A stretch of DNA of 64,000 bases from NCBI RefSeq assembly GCF_004342665.1, contig NZ_SMBY01000001.1, forward strand, positions 62,001 to 126,000, given 5' to 3'. Under the pieces are notes generated by a model. The model was not told where the DNA came from and did not search any database. It saw nothing but the letters and a program-made list of their open reading frames with translations. This DNA is from Samsonia erythrinae. Its GTDB lineage: Bacteria; Pseudomonadota; Gammaproteobacteria; Enterobacterales; Enterobacteriaceae. A program made the translations under genes and the position numbers. Of the stretch, positions 46,369 to 55,398 are shown piece after piece (the stretch's first letter is position 1; the number at the start of each line of letters is the position of its first letter).

Positions 46369-47973
46369 TCAGGGCAGTGGCGGTAGGCCAAGCTCTTTAA
46401 GAAATGCGTTATGCGTATCTCTGGCCTTGGCTATTTCCTTTTCTAAGTCTGTTAGTTGGCTGTTTACTGTTGCCAGATCGATTTTTTCCTCTGGCATGGC
46501 CGTGCTGATATAGCGAGAAATGTTCAGGTTATAGTCGTTCTTTTTTATCTCATCCAATGAGACGCGACGAGAGTAGCGATCCTCTTCCTTGCGGAACTGG
46601 TAAGTATCGACAATCTTACTGATGTGATCTTTATTCAGACGGTTTTGGCGTTTGCCTTTGTCAAAATTTTCACTGGCGTTGATGAACAACACATCATCCG
46701 GTTTCTTGCACTTTTTCAGCACGAGGATACAGACCGGAATACCCGTCGAGAAAAACAGGTTAGCAGGCAGGCCAATCACCGTGTCTATATTGCCATCTTC
46801 CAATAATTTACGCCGGATACGTTCTTCCGCACCGCCACGAAACAGGACGCCGTGCGGTAGGATAATCGCCATGGTGCCTTCTGGAGACAGGAAGTGGAAA
46901 CCGTGCAGCAGAAAGGCGAAATCGGCAGCGGATTTGGGCGCGAGCCCATAGTTTTTGAAACGGAAATCCTCTCCCATCGCTTCGTTTGGCTCCCAACGAT
47001 AGCTGAAAGGTGGATTAGCCACTACGGCGTCAAAGTACATCTTATGGGCAGGATTGGCTTCTTTCAGAATATCCCAGTCATTATGCAATGAGTCGCCGTG
47101 GAAAATCTCAAATTCAGAATCCTTCACACCATGCAGCAACATGTTCATGCGCGCGAGGTTGTAGGTGGTAATGTTCTTTTCCTGACCATAAATTTTGCCG
47201 ATGCCGTGTGCGCCAAGTTTGTTGCGCACATTTAGCAGCAATGAACCGGAACCGCAGGCAAAATCGAGCACTTGATCAAGACGTTTTTTCTTTCCGGTCG
47301 TCGGGTCCTGACTGTCGAGAGTGACAATCTCGGAAAGAATGCTGGAAATTTGCTGCGGGGTATAAAATTCGCCCGCTTTTTTACCAGAACCGGCGGCAAA
47401 CTGTCCGATCAGATATTCGTAGGCATCACCCAGAATATCGCTACTAGTGGAAAACTTAGCGATACTTTTAGAAATTTCGCTAATGATGACGCATAGCCGG
47501 GTATTACGTTCCTCGTATTTTTTACCGAGTTTATCGGACGTCAGGTTAATCTCAGAAAATAGTCCCTGAAAGGTACTTGCAAAGGATTGATTTTCTATAT
47601 AGTCAAACCCTTTATCCAGCGTACGAAGTAACTCTTTATCCTGTGTGCGGGCCATTTCTGCGATGCTGCTCCACAGGTATTGCGGTTCAATAACGTAATG
47701 AACCCTACGGCGCATCATTGCCTCAAAGTCTTTGATGTCATTAGGGTTATTCTGATACCACCGGCTTAACGGGGCGATGGATGAGTCTTCAGTGCTCGGA
47801 TAATCCGGACCTAGTTCTTTTTTCGCGGCAGTTTCGTAGTTATCCGACAGGTAGCGCAAGAACAGAAATGACAGCATGTAATCGCGAAAGTCATCGGCAT
47901 TCATTGCGCCGCGCAGATTGTCAGCGATATTCCACAGGGTATCGCCCAGTTGTTTTTGGTCTTGTTCAGTCAT
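46369..47973 (-). CDS. hsdM: Type I restriction-modification DNA methyltransferase subunit
   Basis: Protein of 534 aa. The N-terminal HsdM domain is LGDTLWNIADNLRGAMNADDFRDYMLSFLFLRYLSDNY. The N6-adenine methylase core has motif I DFACGSGSLLLNV and motif IV VVANPPFSY. The C-terminus ends in a coiled-coil-like stretch (DLATVNSQLTDLEKEIAKARDTHNAF) used to contact HsdS. It methylates adenines in the site chosen by HsdS. It is last in the operon and overlaps the prrC stop by four bases (ATGA), so methylase and nuclease amounts are coupled. Confidence 0.92.
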   Translation of the reverse strand: MTEQDQKQLGDTLWNIADNLRGAMNADDFRDYMLSFLFLRYLSDNYETAAKKELGPDYPSTEDSSIAPLSRWYQNNPNDIKDFEAMMRRRVHYVIEPQYLWSSIAEMARTQDKELLRTLDKGFDYIENQSFASTFQGLFSEINLTSDKLGKKYEERNTRLCVIISEISKSIAKFSTSSDILGDAYEYLIGQFAAGSGKKAGEFYTPQQISSILSEIVTLDSQDPTTGKKKRLDQVLDFACGSGSLLLNVRNKLGAHGIGKIYGQEKNITTYNLARMNMLLHGVKDSEFEIFHGDSLHNDWDILKEANPAHKMYFDAVVANPPFSYRWEPNEAMGEDFRFKNYGLAPKSAADFAFLLHGFHFLSPEGTMAIILPHGVLFRGGAEERIRRKLLEDGNIDTVIGLPANLFFSTGIPVCILVLKKCKKPDDVLFINASENFDKGKRQNRLNKDHISKIVDTYQFRKEEDRYSRRVSLDEIKKNDYNLNISRYISTAMPEEKIDLATVNSQLTDLEKEIAKARDTHNAFLKELGLPPLP

Positions 47974-49169
47974 GCGTGATCCACGGGGTCAGGAGATTCA
48001 ACGGGAATTTCAGGTTCTGTAACTGGCGGATCCTGCTGTTCGGCAAGCAGATCCGGCAGCGCGAATCGATATTTATCCAGAAATGCGTTCAGAATGTCTT
48101 TGAATAAGGCTCTGGTATCATCAACCATTTCTCTGGGCTCATAGGCCGAGTATTTGCCATGGCTTAACAGGTTCAGGGCTCGGGCGTACAGCACTTCATC
48201 TTCCACGCCGTGAATGCAGGCGGAAAAGTCGTTAAAGCCAAAAAAGGTCGCCGTTTTTTCAAGAATGCTGCGCAGCATATTGAAATGATGCGTATACAGT
48301 TTATCCGATGCCGCCGCTTTCTGTAATTCGCAGAGCATGGCAACATGGTGAAAGAACGGTGTATCGTCAGTTGGGCGTAGCGTATAGGTGTTGGACTGCT
48401 TTTCACAATAAAAAAAATATTTCTTATGGCTTAACTTTTTAAGCTCATTGCACATCACATTGAAAAACAGGCCATGATGCGACGAGATCGCCGTTTTCAG
48501 TTTACCCTTTGCACGCTTAAGCAGTTGAGCCAGATCGCTGGCGACGGCAATGGCATTATTATCATCCAGCGACGAAATAGGATCGTCAATATACAGATAT
48601 TTCACCCAGTGATAAGGACCGGTTTCGTCGCCGTCAATCGCCAGTTCGCAGATTGCCAGATAGATGCACCAGATAAAGATATTCTCCTCGCCACGCGAGA
48701 CTTTAATATTTGTCGCATCATTGCGAGAGAAGGTGACGGTCCATTGTTCATAATCAATGCGAAAATCAAAATTCGCATAGCGTTCAAGGTAAGCAAAGAT
48801 TTTCTCTTCCAACGCCAGTTCCCGCAGGCCAGCAAAGAATTTTGACTCTGAATTGATGCGTAATACACGCTCAGTATCGGCATTGAGATCGTTGTCCCAA
48901 GAGAACAAATCCTCGGTGTAGGCGTTAAAATAGAGGGTATCGCCTAGTATTTCTTCGATCATTAACGGCTGACCGACATGATCGCCGACGGAAAAAGGAC
49001 GACGAATTTTCTTTTTCCCTTTGTCCTTAAAAGCCATCGACAGGCGTGTTTTTCCGGTGCCGTTATAAGCGTAGAGCAGAACATAATCCATATTATTCAG
49101 GTCATCACGCAGGCGGGTAACAACGCGCTCTATGGTTTTGTAGCTCAGAATTTTGGGTTTATTGCTCAT
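47970..49169 (-). CDS. prrC: PrrC-type anticodon nuclease
   Basis: Protein of 399 aa, close to the 396 aa of E. coli PrrC. The ATPase part has Walker A AYNGTGKT (34-41), YFNAYTEDLFSWDNDL as in PrrC, signature SRGEE (158-162), Walker B YLYIDDP (191-197) and SSLDD. The nuclease part has Arg300, Glu304 and His337, matching the catalytic triad Arg320-Glu324-His356 of PrrC in spacing. PrrC cuts the anticodon loop of tRNA-Lys when a phage inhibits the type I enzyme that holds it silent (T4 Stp with EcoprrI). Position inside the hsd operon, overlapping hsdS by one base and hsdM by four, fits that role. The C-terminal tail is Pro/Glu rich. The tRNA target here is unproven. Confidence 0.88.
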   Translation of the reverse strand: MSNKPKILSYKTIERVVTRLRDDLNNMDYVLLYAYNGTGKTRLSMAFKDKGKKKIRRPFSVGDHVGQPLMIEEILGDTLYFNAYTEDLFSWDNDLNADTERVLRINSESKFFAGLRELALEEKIFAYLERYANFDFRIDYEQWTVTFSRNDATNIKVSRGEENIFIWCIYLAICELAIDGDETGPYHWVKYLYIDDPISSLDDNNAIAVASDLAQLLKRAKGKLKTAISSHHGLFFNVMCNELKKLSHKKYFFYCEKQSNTYTLRPTDDTPFFHHVAMLCELQKAAASDKLYTHHFNMLRSILEKTATFFGFNDFSACIHGVEDEVLYARALNLLSHGKYSAYEPREMVDDTRALFKDILNAFLDKYRFALPDLLAEQQDPPVTEPEIPVESPDPVDHA

Positions 49170-50476
49170 CAATTTGCCTCATCCATCGCAGGAAAAAGCT
49201 GCTGCATCAGACCGGTTTTTTGGGCTTTGAGAACATCTAGTTTTTGGCGTTGGGCAGTAATTAATTCATCAAGAGCAAAAAAATTATCTGCGATTCTTTT
49301 CTGTTCATCCAACTTGGGCAATAAAACCAATGTATTTCTTAAACTATCCATATTGGTTTTACACGGAACTGCATTCAATAATGATTTTCCATGTATTTCT
49401 GCTTGATATCGACTAGATTGCATAAAATAATGCATAAAGAAAGAGTTAAAAGATTTTGATTTTTTTATTACGGCCAATGTAACATAAATACTAAAATCAT
49501 AGTCCCAGTCGACTACTCTTGTATAACCAATTTTCCCGATTCTGGTTAATAGAATATCACCTTTTTCAGGTTTGTTTTTTTTAGTGCTAATTTTAAAGTC
49601 ATTTTCTGAAATGAATTTATTTTCTTTCCCACTGACAATATTTTCAACACTAAAGAATGGAATACCCTCATCTTTATAATTTGGGGTTTGATGTGTGCCA
49701 TCAAAAATTGAAGAGGAAACTTCGGACAGTTTTCTTTCTTCCCATTCAGGAGCACCTTGAAACTCAGCAAATCGCAACTCTGGCAAAGTCGCCCCCTCGG
49801 CCGGAAACAGCTTCTGCATTAGTCCTTTTTTATACTGCTGAAGTGCATCAATTTTCTTCGTCTGTAATGAAATAACGTTATCAAGCGAAGAAAGACAGTC
49901 GGCGATCTTTTTCTGTTCTTTTATAGATGGCAACAATAAAGAAAAAGAGCGAATTTGAGCAAAGTTGAGCCCTTGTCTGTTACCACCAGCCTGAAAACTG
50001 TCTATCTGTTTTTGGCCGTCAGATGACAGAAGATATTGATTGAGAAAATAGGGGGAAAGCTCAGATTTCTTTGTACGGATGATACAAACATGTTGGTTTA
50101 CATTGCCGCCTTTAATACAACTATTTGCAACAGCACTTCTTCCAATGGATGCACCGGTAATATTTAATAAAACATCACCGTTTTCGATTTCAGTCGAGGA
50201 AAAGGTTGAGTGAGTGTCATTATCGATAAATACGACATCATCAAGGAGCAGATTCCCCCATCCAATATTTTGACTACGAATAAATGGGTGACCTTCATTT
50301 TTATAATTTTTATCTCCCCCTTTCGGCGTAATCCCACTACCGACTTTAGTTGCTTTAGAACCAATAGTCACAATATCCCAATCCGTTCCATTTCGAAACT
50401 CCGGGAACCTCAATGCAGTCAACTGTTTTTCGACCTTTTTTTTACTCATATCTGAAATTTTCATCTCACTGCTCAT
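49169..50476 (-). CDS. hsdS: Type I restriction specificity subunit
   Basis: Protein of 435 aa with two target-recognition domains, each followed by a conserved coiled coil: KEQKKIADCLSSLDNVISLQTKKIDALQQYKKGLMQKLFP in the middle and EQKRIADNFFALDELITAQRQKLDVLKAQKTGLMQQLFP at the end. Each recognition domain reads half of a split DNA site; the sequence cannot be predicted by eye. The start at 50476 overlaps the hsdR stop by 11 bases; later in-frame ATGs (50464, 50449) are possible. The recognition parts are visibly more AT-rich than the conserved helices, a usual sign of domain exchange. Confidence 0.88.
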   Translation of the reverse strand: MSSEMKISDMSKKKVEKQLTALRFPEFRNGTDWDIVTIGSKATKVGSGITPKGGDKNYKNEGHPFIRSQNIGWGNLLLDDVVFIDNDTHSTFSSTEIENGDVLLNITGASIGRSAVANSCIKGGNVNQHVCIIRTKKSELSPYFLNQYLLSSDGQKQIDSFQAGGNRQGLNFAQIRSFSLLLPSIKEQKKIADCLSSLDNVISLQTKKIDALQQYKKGLMQKLFPAEGATLPELRFAEFQGAPEWEERKLSEVSSSIFDGTHQTPNYKDEGIPFFSVENIVSGKENKFISENDFKISTKKNKPEKGDILLTRIGKIGYTRVVDWDYDFSIYVTLAVIKKSKSFNSFFMHYFMQSSRYQAEIHGKSLLNAVPCKTNMDSLRNTLVLLPKLDEQKRIADNFFALDELITAQRQKLDVLKAQKTGLMQQLFPAMDEAN

Positions 50477-53438
50477 ACGCCGCCAATCCCGAAATCTCAC
50501 GCCCCTGCGCCAGCTTATGCAACAACGGCGCTAAATCTTCCATCAATGCCAGACTCTTCTCCGTTCTCGCCTTCCAGCCCAGATCCAGCGGTGACAGCAA
50601 ATCGCTCAGTTGCTCGCCGTCGAAAATCATCCGCTGCATAATCCCATCGACAAACGCCTGCAACGCGGTGCTGTCCAGTCCGTGCTGTTCCGCCACCGTT
50701 GCCAGTTCGCGGGTAAACTTCTGCGCTTTAAACTCTTCATACCCTTGACGTATCTCTTCCTCACTCATTCCTTCGCCCGCTTTAAGCGTATCGATATAGG
50801 CCGTGATTTCCTCGCGCTCATCGATAAATTTAGCCTCAGCGCAAATCAGGCCGATCAATTGCTCACGGGTCATCTTCTGCTTGCCGGGCTTGTTCTGGGT
50901 ATAACGAGCCAGCAAGCTCATAATGTAGTCATAATCAATTACCGCTGAAGCAAACAGTACGAACTCGAAATCCAGCTCTTGCACTTCACGAGCGATGGTA
51001 TCGTCATTTTTTTCCTGCTGTGCTTTCAGACGTTGCGCGGTCTCTAGGTACACGCCACGGAAAGCGCGTAACGTATCTTCCGGCAGAGCCTGTTCAATGC
51101 TGGCGGTATTCTCCGGCGTCAGATCGGTATATTGATCGAGCTGGGTTTTTAGCCGCTGCACCTCTTTAAACAGGTTAATAAACTGACTCCGAGCCTCATC
51201 CCCTCTCAGATTCGCCACTTCTTCCGGCGCGCAGGGCAAACCCTGTGATGTCATAAAGCTGTCCAGCGTAGCGACCGCTTGTTCCAGTTTGTCGATGACC
51301 ACAGGCGCGGGGTCAACCAGCCAGATTTCTCTGGCGTGTTCTTGCTTCTCACCGGAAAACAGCGCGATAGCGTCGTTAACCGAATCCTGCTGCTGGCGGA
51401 AATCCAGCACATTGCCGTAAGGCTTGGTGTCGTTCAACACGCGATTGGTGCGGGAAAATGCCTGAATCAAACCGTGATATTTCAGATTCTTATCCACATA
51501 TAGCGTATTCAGGAATTTGGAATCGAAACCGGTCAGCAGCATATCGACCACAATCACCACATCGATTTTTTGCTCGTGGGGATAATCCTGATTTGGGTAC
51601 TGTTGCGCTTTAATGCGTGTCTGAACGTCCTGATAATACAGATCAAAATTATTGATATCGTGGTTGGTGCCGTAGCGGGTGTTGTAATCGGCGATGATCG
51701 CTTTCAGCGCGGCTTTTTTCTCTTCCGGCGCATCTTCGTTATCCGCTTTTTCCTGCGGCAGGTCTTCCTGAATCTGCTGGACATCTTTGTTACCATCGGC
51801 AGGTGGGGAGAACACGCAGGCTACATTCAGCGGCGTAAACGAACTTTCTTCCATCAGCCGTAACGCCTGAATATCCTGAAACAGGCGGTGATACTCAATG
51901 GCGTTGTTAATGGATGCGGTTGCCAGAATGGCATTAAATTTTCGTCCGGCGGTGGCGGTATCGTGTTTATCCAGAATCGCCCTGACCACAGCTTCCTGCG
52001 CCAGCATTTCGCCGGGTTTCAGTCGGCCTTTCCCTTCCGCTTTGTAATAGTCGACATGGAAACGCAGAACGTTACGATCCTCTATCGCGTGGGTGATGGT
52101 ATAAGCGTGAAGCTGCTTTTGGAACACATCCGCCGTGGTGACAATGGATTTTTCCTGCCCGTCAATCTGCTTGTAAGTCCCGTTTTCCGGGAAAATAGGC
52201 GTACCGGTAAAACCGAATAGTTGGGCGTTGGGGAAAAATTCTTTAATGGCCTGATGGTTATCACCGAACTGTGAGCGGTGGCACTCGTCGAATATAAATA
52301 CCATGCGCTTATGGCGCAGCGGCTCAAGACGCGCCTTATAGTTGCGTTTGCTGTTACCGTCCAGCGCCAGACCGAGTTTTTGAATGGTTGTAACGATCAC
52401 CTTATCGGCGTAATCGTCAGATAACAAACGCCGGACCAGCGCTTCGGTATTCGTATTTTCCTCTACGCATCCGGCCTGAAACCGGTTAAATTCCTCACGG
52501 GTCTGCCGATCGAGATCCTTACGATCGACGACAAACAGGCACTTTTCGATATCAGGGTTATCCTTTAGCAGCGTCGATGCCTTAAAGGAAGTTAGCGTTT
52601 TGCCGCTGCCGGTGGTATGCCAGATATAGCCATTACCCCGGCGTTGATGGATACAGTCCACAATGGCCTGCACGGCGTAAATCTGGTAGGGCCGCATCAT
52701 CAACAGCTTCTGCTCGCTGGCAACCAGTACCATATAGCGGCTGATCGTTTCACCGAGCGTACATTTAGCAAGAAATTTACCGACAAACGTATCAAGCTGA
52801 GTGATTTTTCGGTTGCTTTCATCGGCAAGCTGGTAAAGCGGCAGAAAACGTTCGTCCGCGTCAAAGCTGAAGTGGCGGTTATTATTGTTGGCGAAATACC
52901 ACGTATCACTGCGGTTGCTGACGATAAACAGTTGCAGGAAACAAAGCAGAGTACGGCCGTAACCGTTACCGGGATCATTTTTATAATCGACTATCTGCTG
53001 CATGGCGCGACGCGGACTGATCGCCAGCGCTTTCAGTTCGATCTGCACCACCGGAATGCCGTTGATCAGTAGCAGCACGTCATAGCGGTGGTGGCTGTTG
53101 TCGGTGTTTATCCGTAGCTGGTTAACACATTCAAAGGTGTTTTTGCACCAGTCTTTAATATTCACCAGCGTGTAGTGAAGGGGTGTACCGTCGTCGCGTT
53201 CAAAGCTGCTGCGCTCGCGAAGTTGCGTTGCAGCTACAAATACGTCCTGACTGACGATCTTCTCCATCAGGCGGGAAAACTCACCATCGGTCAGATGTAC
53301 ACGGTTCAGCGCTTCGAACTTCTCGCGGAAATTGTGCTCCAGTGTGTCACGATCGCGGATATCAGAACGATAAACATATTTAAGGTCGGCCAGTTTGCCG
53401 ATTAAGTCCTGTTCGATCTGCTTTTCTGTTGTTGTCAT
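50466..53438 (-). CDS. hsdR: Type I restriction endonuclease/translocase subunit
   Basis: Protein of 990 aa. The N-terminal nuclease domain has RYDVLLLINGIPVVQIELK (PD-ExK type). The SF2 motor has Walker A HTTGSGKTLTS, FVVDRKDLDRQ, DECHRSQFG, and FGFTGTPIF, and motif VI near QAFSRTNRV. The C-terminus is helical and contacts the methylase. It translocates DNA and cuts far from the site. It is the first gene of the operon hsdR-hsdS-prrC-hsdM, all overlapping; this order differs from the hsdM-hsdS-prrC-hsdR order of E. coli prr. A dyad TTCCCTG/CAGGGAA (53473-53502) lies in the promoter region. Confidence 0.92.
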   Translation of the reverse strand: MTTTEKQIEQDLIGKLADLKYVYRSDIRDRDTLEHNFREKFEALNRVHLTDGEFSRLMEKIVSQDVFVAATQLRERSSFERDDGTPLHYTLVNIKDWCKNTFECVNQLRINTDNSHHRYDVLLLINGIPVVQIELKALAISPRRAMQQIVDYKNDPGNGYGRTLLCFLQLFIVSNRSDTWYFANNNNRHFSFDADERFLPLYQLADESNRKITQLDTFVGKFLAKCTLGETISRYMVLVASEQKLLMMRPYQIYAVQAIVDCIHQRRGNGYIWHTTGSGKTLTSFKASTLLKDNPDIEKCLFVVDRKDLDRQTREEFNRFQAGCVEENTNTEALVRRLLSDDYADKVIVTTIQKLGLALDGNSKRNYKARLEPLRHKRMVFIFDECHRSQFGDNHQAIKEFFPNAQLFGFTGTPIFPENGTYKQIDGQEKSIVTTADVFQKQLHAYTITHAIEDRNVLRFHVDYYKAEGKGRLKPGEMLAQEAVVRAILDKHDTATAGRKFNAILATASINNAIEYHRLFQDIQALRLMEESSFTPLNVACVFSPPADGNKDVQQIQEDLPQEKADNEDAPEEKKAALKAIIADYNTRYGTNHDINNFDLYYQDVQTRIKAQQYPNQDYPHEQKIDVVIVVDMLLTGFDSKFLNTLYVDKNLKYHGLIQAFSRTNRVLNDTKPYGNVLDFRQQQDSVNDAIALFSGEKQEHAREIWLVDPAPVVIDKLEQAVATLDSFMTSQGLPCAPEEVANLRGDEARSQFINLFKEVQRLKTQLDQYTDLTPENTASIEQALPEDTLRAFRGVYLETAQRLKAQQEKNDDTIAREVQELDFEFVLFASAVIDYDYIMSLLARYTQNKPGKQKMTREQLIGLICAEAKFIDEREEITAYIDTLKAGEGMSEEEIRQGYEEFKAQKFTRELATVAEQHGLDSTALQAFVDGIMQRMIFDGEQLSDLLSPLDLGWKARTEKSLALMEDLAPLLHKLAQGREISGLAAYEQ

Positions 53439-53558
53439 GGGGCAAACCTGATGGCTGCTACTGCCTGAATAATTCCCTGTATTTTTTAGCTATATCAGGG
53501 AAATGAATAAGTGTACTGTCGAGATAATTGATTGAGGTAGTATAAGCACCTTAATTCC

Positions 53559-53822
53559 TTGATGAAAGTCATTAATCAGCCAGCCGAAAAAGGATACTCC
53601 TTGCCGCCGCGAATCAATCGCGGTATCTTTTATAGGCACCTGCAAAATCAGGTGCCGGGATTGGAACCCTGGGAAAGTTACAGGCGACATATGACGCGCC
53701 CGCGTCTTTTTTTATGTCGTGCGCTCGGCATACCTCAATGGTGGGCTGGGCGGGGGCACCGTAAGGTGCGCCGGTTGCCTGTAACGCCGGTAGTTCCAAC
53801 CCCGTTCAGTCCACCACCATGA
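53559..53822 (+). CDS. P4-type leader peptide (Icd/Ash-like region)
   Basis: A possible 87-residue product ending QVPGLEPWESY..., RALGIPQWWAGRGHRKVRRLP and VTPVVPTPFSPPP. This wording occurs in enterobacterial P4-like prophages near genes called 'host cell division inhibitor Icd-like' or Ash. Composition is odd and the DNA is dominated by RNA hairpins, so it may be a reading of a structured RNA rather than a true protein. Confidence 0.3.
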   Translation: MMKVINQPAEKGYSLPPRINRGIFYRHLQNQVPGLEPWESYRRHMTRPRLFLCRALGIPQWWAGRGHRKVRRLPVTPVVPTPFSPPP

Positions 53823-53859
53823 GATTGGAACCTCTGGTGGTGGGTTTTAAACCCGTTAC
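53607..53859 (+). other. Highly structured P4-immunity-like leader
   Basis: A chain of inverted repeats: CCGCG/CGCGG (53607-53623); GGCACCTG/CAGGTGCC (53635-53656); CCACCACCA/TGGTGGTGG (53811-53843); plus GTTACAGGC near 53670 complementary to GCCTGTAAC near 53775. Multiple alternative stems are typical of the P4 phage immunity/CI RNA region, where a small RNA ends transcription early. I infer a regulatory leader for the genes at 53874-54553. Confidence 0.5.
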
Positions 53860-53873
53860 AGGAGGTTGCTCCT
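53860..53873 (+). promoter_or_regulatory. Ribosome site enclosed in a hairpin
   Basis: AGGAG-GTTG-CTCCT forms a 5-bp stem whose 5' arm is the Shine-Dalgarno sequence of the gene starting at 53874. Translation is probably reduced unless the hairpin is opened. Confidence 0.5.
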
Positions 53874-54335
53874 ATGGCTACGATCCCCACTCAAACAGAC
53901 CCGTTACTTACCGTTCCTTTCAGCTCCGATACAGATTTCACCGTACTGGCCGATCATTGTGAAAAGTGCGCAGATACTCAGGCGGAATGCTACGATCCGG
54001 CGCTGAAGATGGCTCTCTGCGGTCGGCTTGCCGCCGGTCTTGCGCTACTGAAACCGGGCTTGCGCGATCCTATCCCATCTCACCTGATAGACAGCCTGAC
54101 CGTTGATACCTTGCCCACAAATTCTCCCCGTTTTGCCCCCGATGCGGATACGCTTTGCGATTACTGTTTTACCCTGACTCAACTTCTGCTTTGCCGGATG
54201 TTTCCACCACAAGCGGAAGAACAATTGCGCTGGCTTCTGGCTGAACTGGTTGATTACTTTGCCGCTGAGCTGAAAGCCCCGCGCTGGATACGTACAGTTG
54301 ACGGCGTGAAGTGTATTGATGAGGAGGCGGCATGA
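53874..54335 (+). CDS. Uncharacterised P4-like element protein
   Basis: Protein of 153 aa that I do not recognise as a named family. It starts ATIPTQTDPLLTVPFSSDTDFTVLADHCEKCADTQAECYDPALKMALCGRLAAGLALLKPG, with several Cys (EKCADTQAEC, TLCDYC) that could bind metal, and is otherwise helical and acidic. There is no signal peptide or membrane segment. It overlaps the Ner-like gene by four bases (ATGA). The upstream leader is P4-like, so it is probably a satellite-phage or island maintenance gene. Confidence 0.65.
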   Translation: MATIPTQTDPLLTVPFSSDTDFTVLADHCEKCADTQAECYDPALKMALCGRLAAGLALLKPGLRDPIPSHLIDSLTVDTLPTNSPRFAPDADTLCDYCFTLTQLLLCRMFPPQAEEQLRWLLAELVDYFAAELKAPRWIRTVDGVKCIDEEAA

Positions 54336-54553
54336 ACCAACAGGATTGGCATCCCGCCGATATTATTGCGGCGTTGAAAAAACGGGGAACAACACTGGCG
54401 GCGGTTTCGCGTAACGCAGGGCTGGCCTCTTCCACGCTGGCGAATGCGCTGACAAAACACTGGCCCAAGGGTGAAAAGCTGATTGCGGAAGAACTTGGCG
54501 TTTCCCCTGCGGAAATCTGGCCTTCCCGTTACCGCAAGCCAGAGGATCACTAA
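54332..54553 (+). CDS. Ner/Nlp-like winged helix regulator
   Basis: Protein of 73 aa. DWHPADIIAALKKRGTTLAAVSRNAGLASSTLANALTKHWPKGEKLIAEELGVSPAEIWPSRY is the complete Ner/Nlp (SfsB) helix-turn-helix family, seen in phage Mu Ner and enterobacterial Nlp. It overlaps the preceding gene by four bases and so is cotranscribed with it. The likely job is to repress or switch transcription of the phage-like module. Confidence 0.82.
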   Translation: MNQQDWHPADIIAALKKRGTTLAAVSRNAGLASSTLANALTKHWPKGEKLIAEELGVSPAEIWPSRYRKPEDH

Positions 54554-54566
54554 AGTAAAACAAGCT

Positions 54567-54608
54567 CTCCCGTCCCGTTATCGGCGAACGCGGATAACGG
54601 GACGGGAG
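54567..54608. other. Perfect 16-bp hairpin after the Ner-like gene
   Basis: CTCCCGTCCCGTTATC (54567-54582) pairs with GATAACGGGACGGGAG (54593-54608) around a 10-base loop. There is no U-run on the plus strand, and a partial one (TTGTTTTAC) on the minus strand. It could be a terminator, a processed RNA or part of a small regulatory RNA. Confidence 0.6.
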
Positions 54609-55040
54609 AAGGCAAGTGAAACGCGGCAGATTTACATTCATAAAATGATGAAAAAATCAACAAACAACTGTGTAAAAGCAAAAAACAGTTTTCCCTTTCC
54701 GCGTTATTGCCACGGGTGTAAGTTTTCACCTGCACAAAATGCTTCATGACCTGAGAGAAGCGCCTGATGTATCAGGATGGTCGCCTTTTACCGGCATCAA
54801 CCTTTGAAAATGCCGGACCGCGTTGCGGTTAAGGTCATCCTCTACTCTGCTTCACCTTCCCGCTGTTTCTGAAGCCTGCGCCGCAAAACGACAACACATT
54901 TGCACCACATGTAACGAGTTACCGGAACACGTCTTGAGTTTCCCGGTAGAGAGGAATGCATTTCGCCTGGGGCGACTTCAGACTCTTCATTATCGCTTTG
55001 CACCTATATAGGTTTTAAACTATATTAATAAGGAGATCCC
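54609..55040. other. Gene-free stretch before the HigBA-like pair
   Basis: No supported gene. It ends with an AT-rich promoter region; an imperfect dyad around GGTTTTAAAC (55011-55020), flanked by TATA on each side, is a likely operator, followed by AAGGAG for the toxin gene. Confidence 0.4.
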
Positions 55041-55394
55041 GTGTGGACGATTAAAACAACGGACATATTTGACGGCTGGTTCAGTTCACTCACTACCATC
55101 GATCGAACCCGCGTGCTGGCGGCGCTTATCGTTCTGCGGCAAAAAGGGCCGGGCTTGCCCAGGCCATATGCCGATACGATTAAAGGCTCTCGCTACAGCA
55201 ACATGAAAGAATTACGCGTTCAGAGCCGGGGCGATCCGATACGGGTGTTTTTCGCCTTCGATCCTTACCGTACCGGCATTCTGCTTTGCGGCGGTAACAA
55301 GGTCGGCAATGAAAAACGTTTTTATGACCAGATGATCCCGGTTGCTGACCGGGAATTCACGAATTATCTGAAGACATTAGATGATAAGGAGTAA
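55041..55394 (+). CDS. RelE/HigB-type toxin (Gp49-like family)
   Basis: Protein of 117 aa starting with GTG after AAGGAG. TIKTTDIFDGWFSSLTTIDRTRVLAALIVLRQKGPGLPRPYADTIKGSRYSNMKELRVQSRGDPIRVFFAFDPYRTGILLCGGNK is the pattern of the phage Gp49-like/HigB group of RelE-fold toxins, which cleave mRNA in the ribosome. The toxin gene comes before its antitoxin, the reversed order typical of higBA. The antitoxin starts four bases after this stop. It may stabilise the island or stop growth during phage infection. Confidence 0.82.
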   Translation: MWTIKTTDIFDGWFSSLTTIDRTRVLAALIVLRQKGPGLPRPYADTIKGSRYSNMKELRVQSRGDPIRVFFAFDPYRTGILLCGGNKVGNEKRFYDQMIPVADREFTNYLKTLDDKE

Positions 55395-55398
55395 CGCG

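Noticed and set aside
53648..53668. GGTGCCGGGATTGGAACC as another tRNA-derived attachment copy
   Set aside because: It resembles a tRNA 3' end but fits tRNA-Phe far less well than 40373-40391, and is explained as part of the P4-like hairpin.
54483..54749. 88-codon frame overlapping the Ner-like gene
   Set aside because: It runs through the 16-bp hairpin and shifts between unrelated compositions, with no ribosome site.
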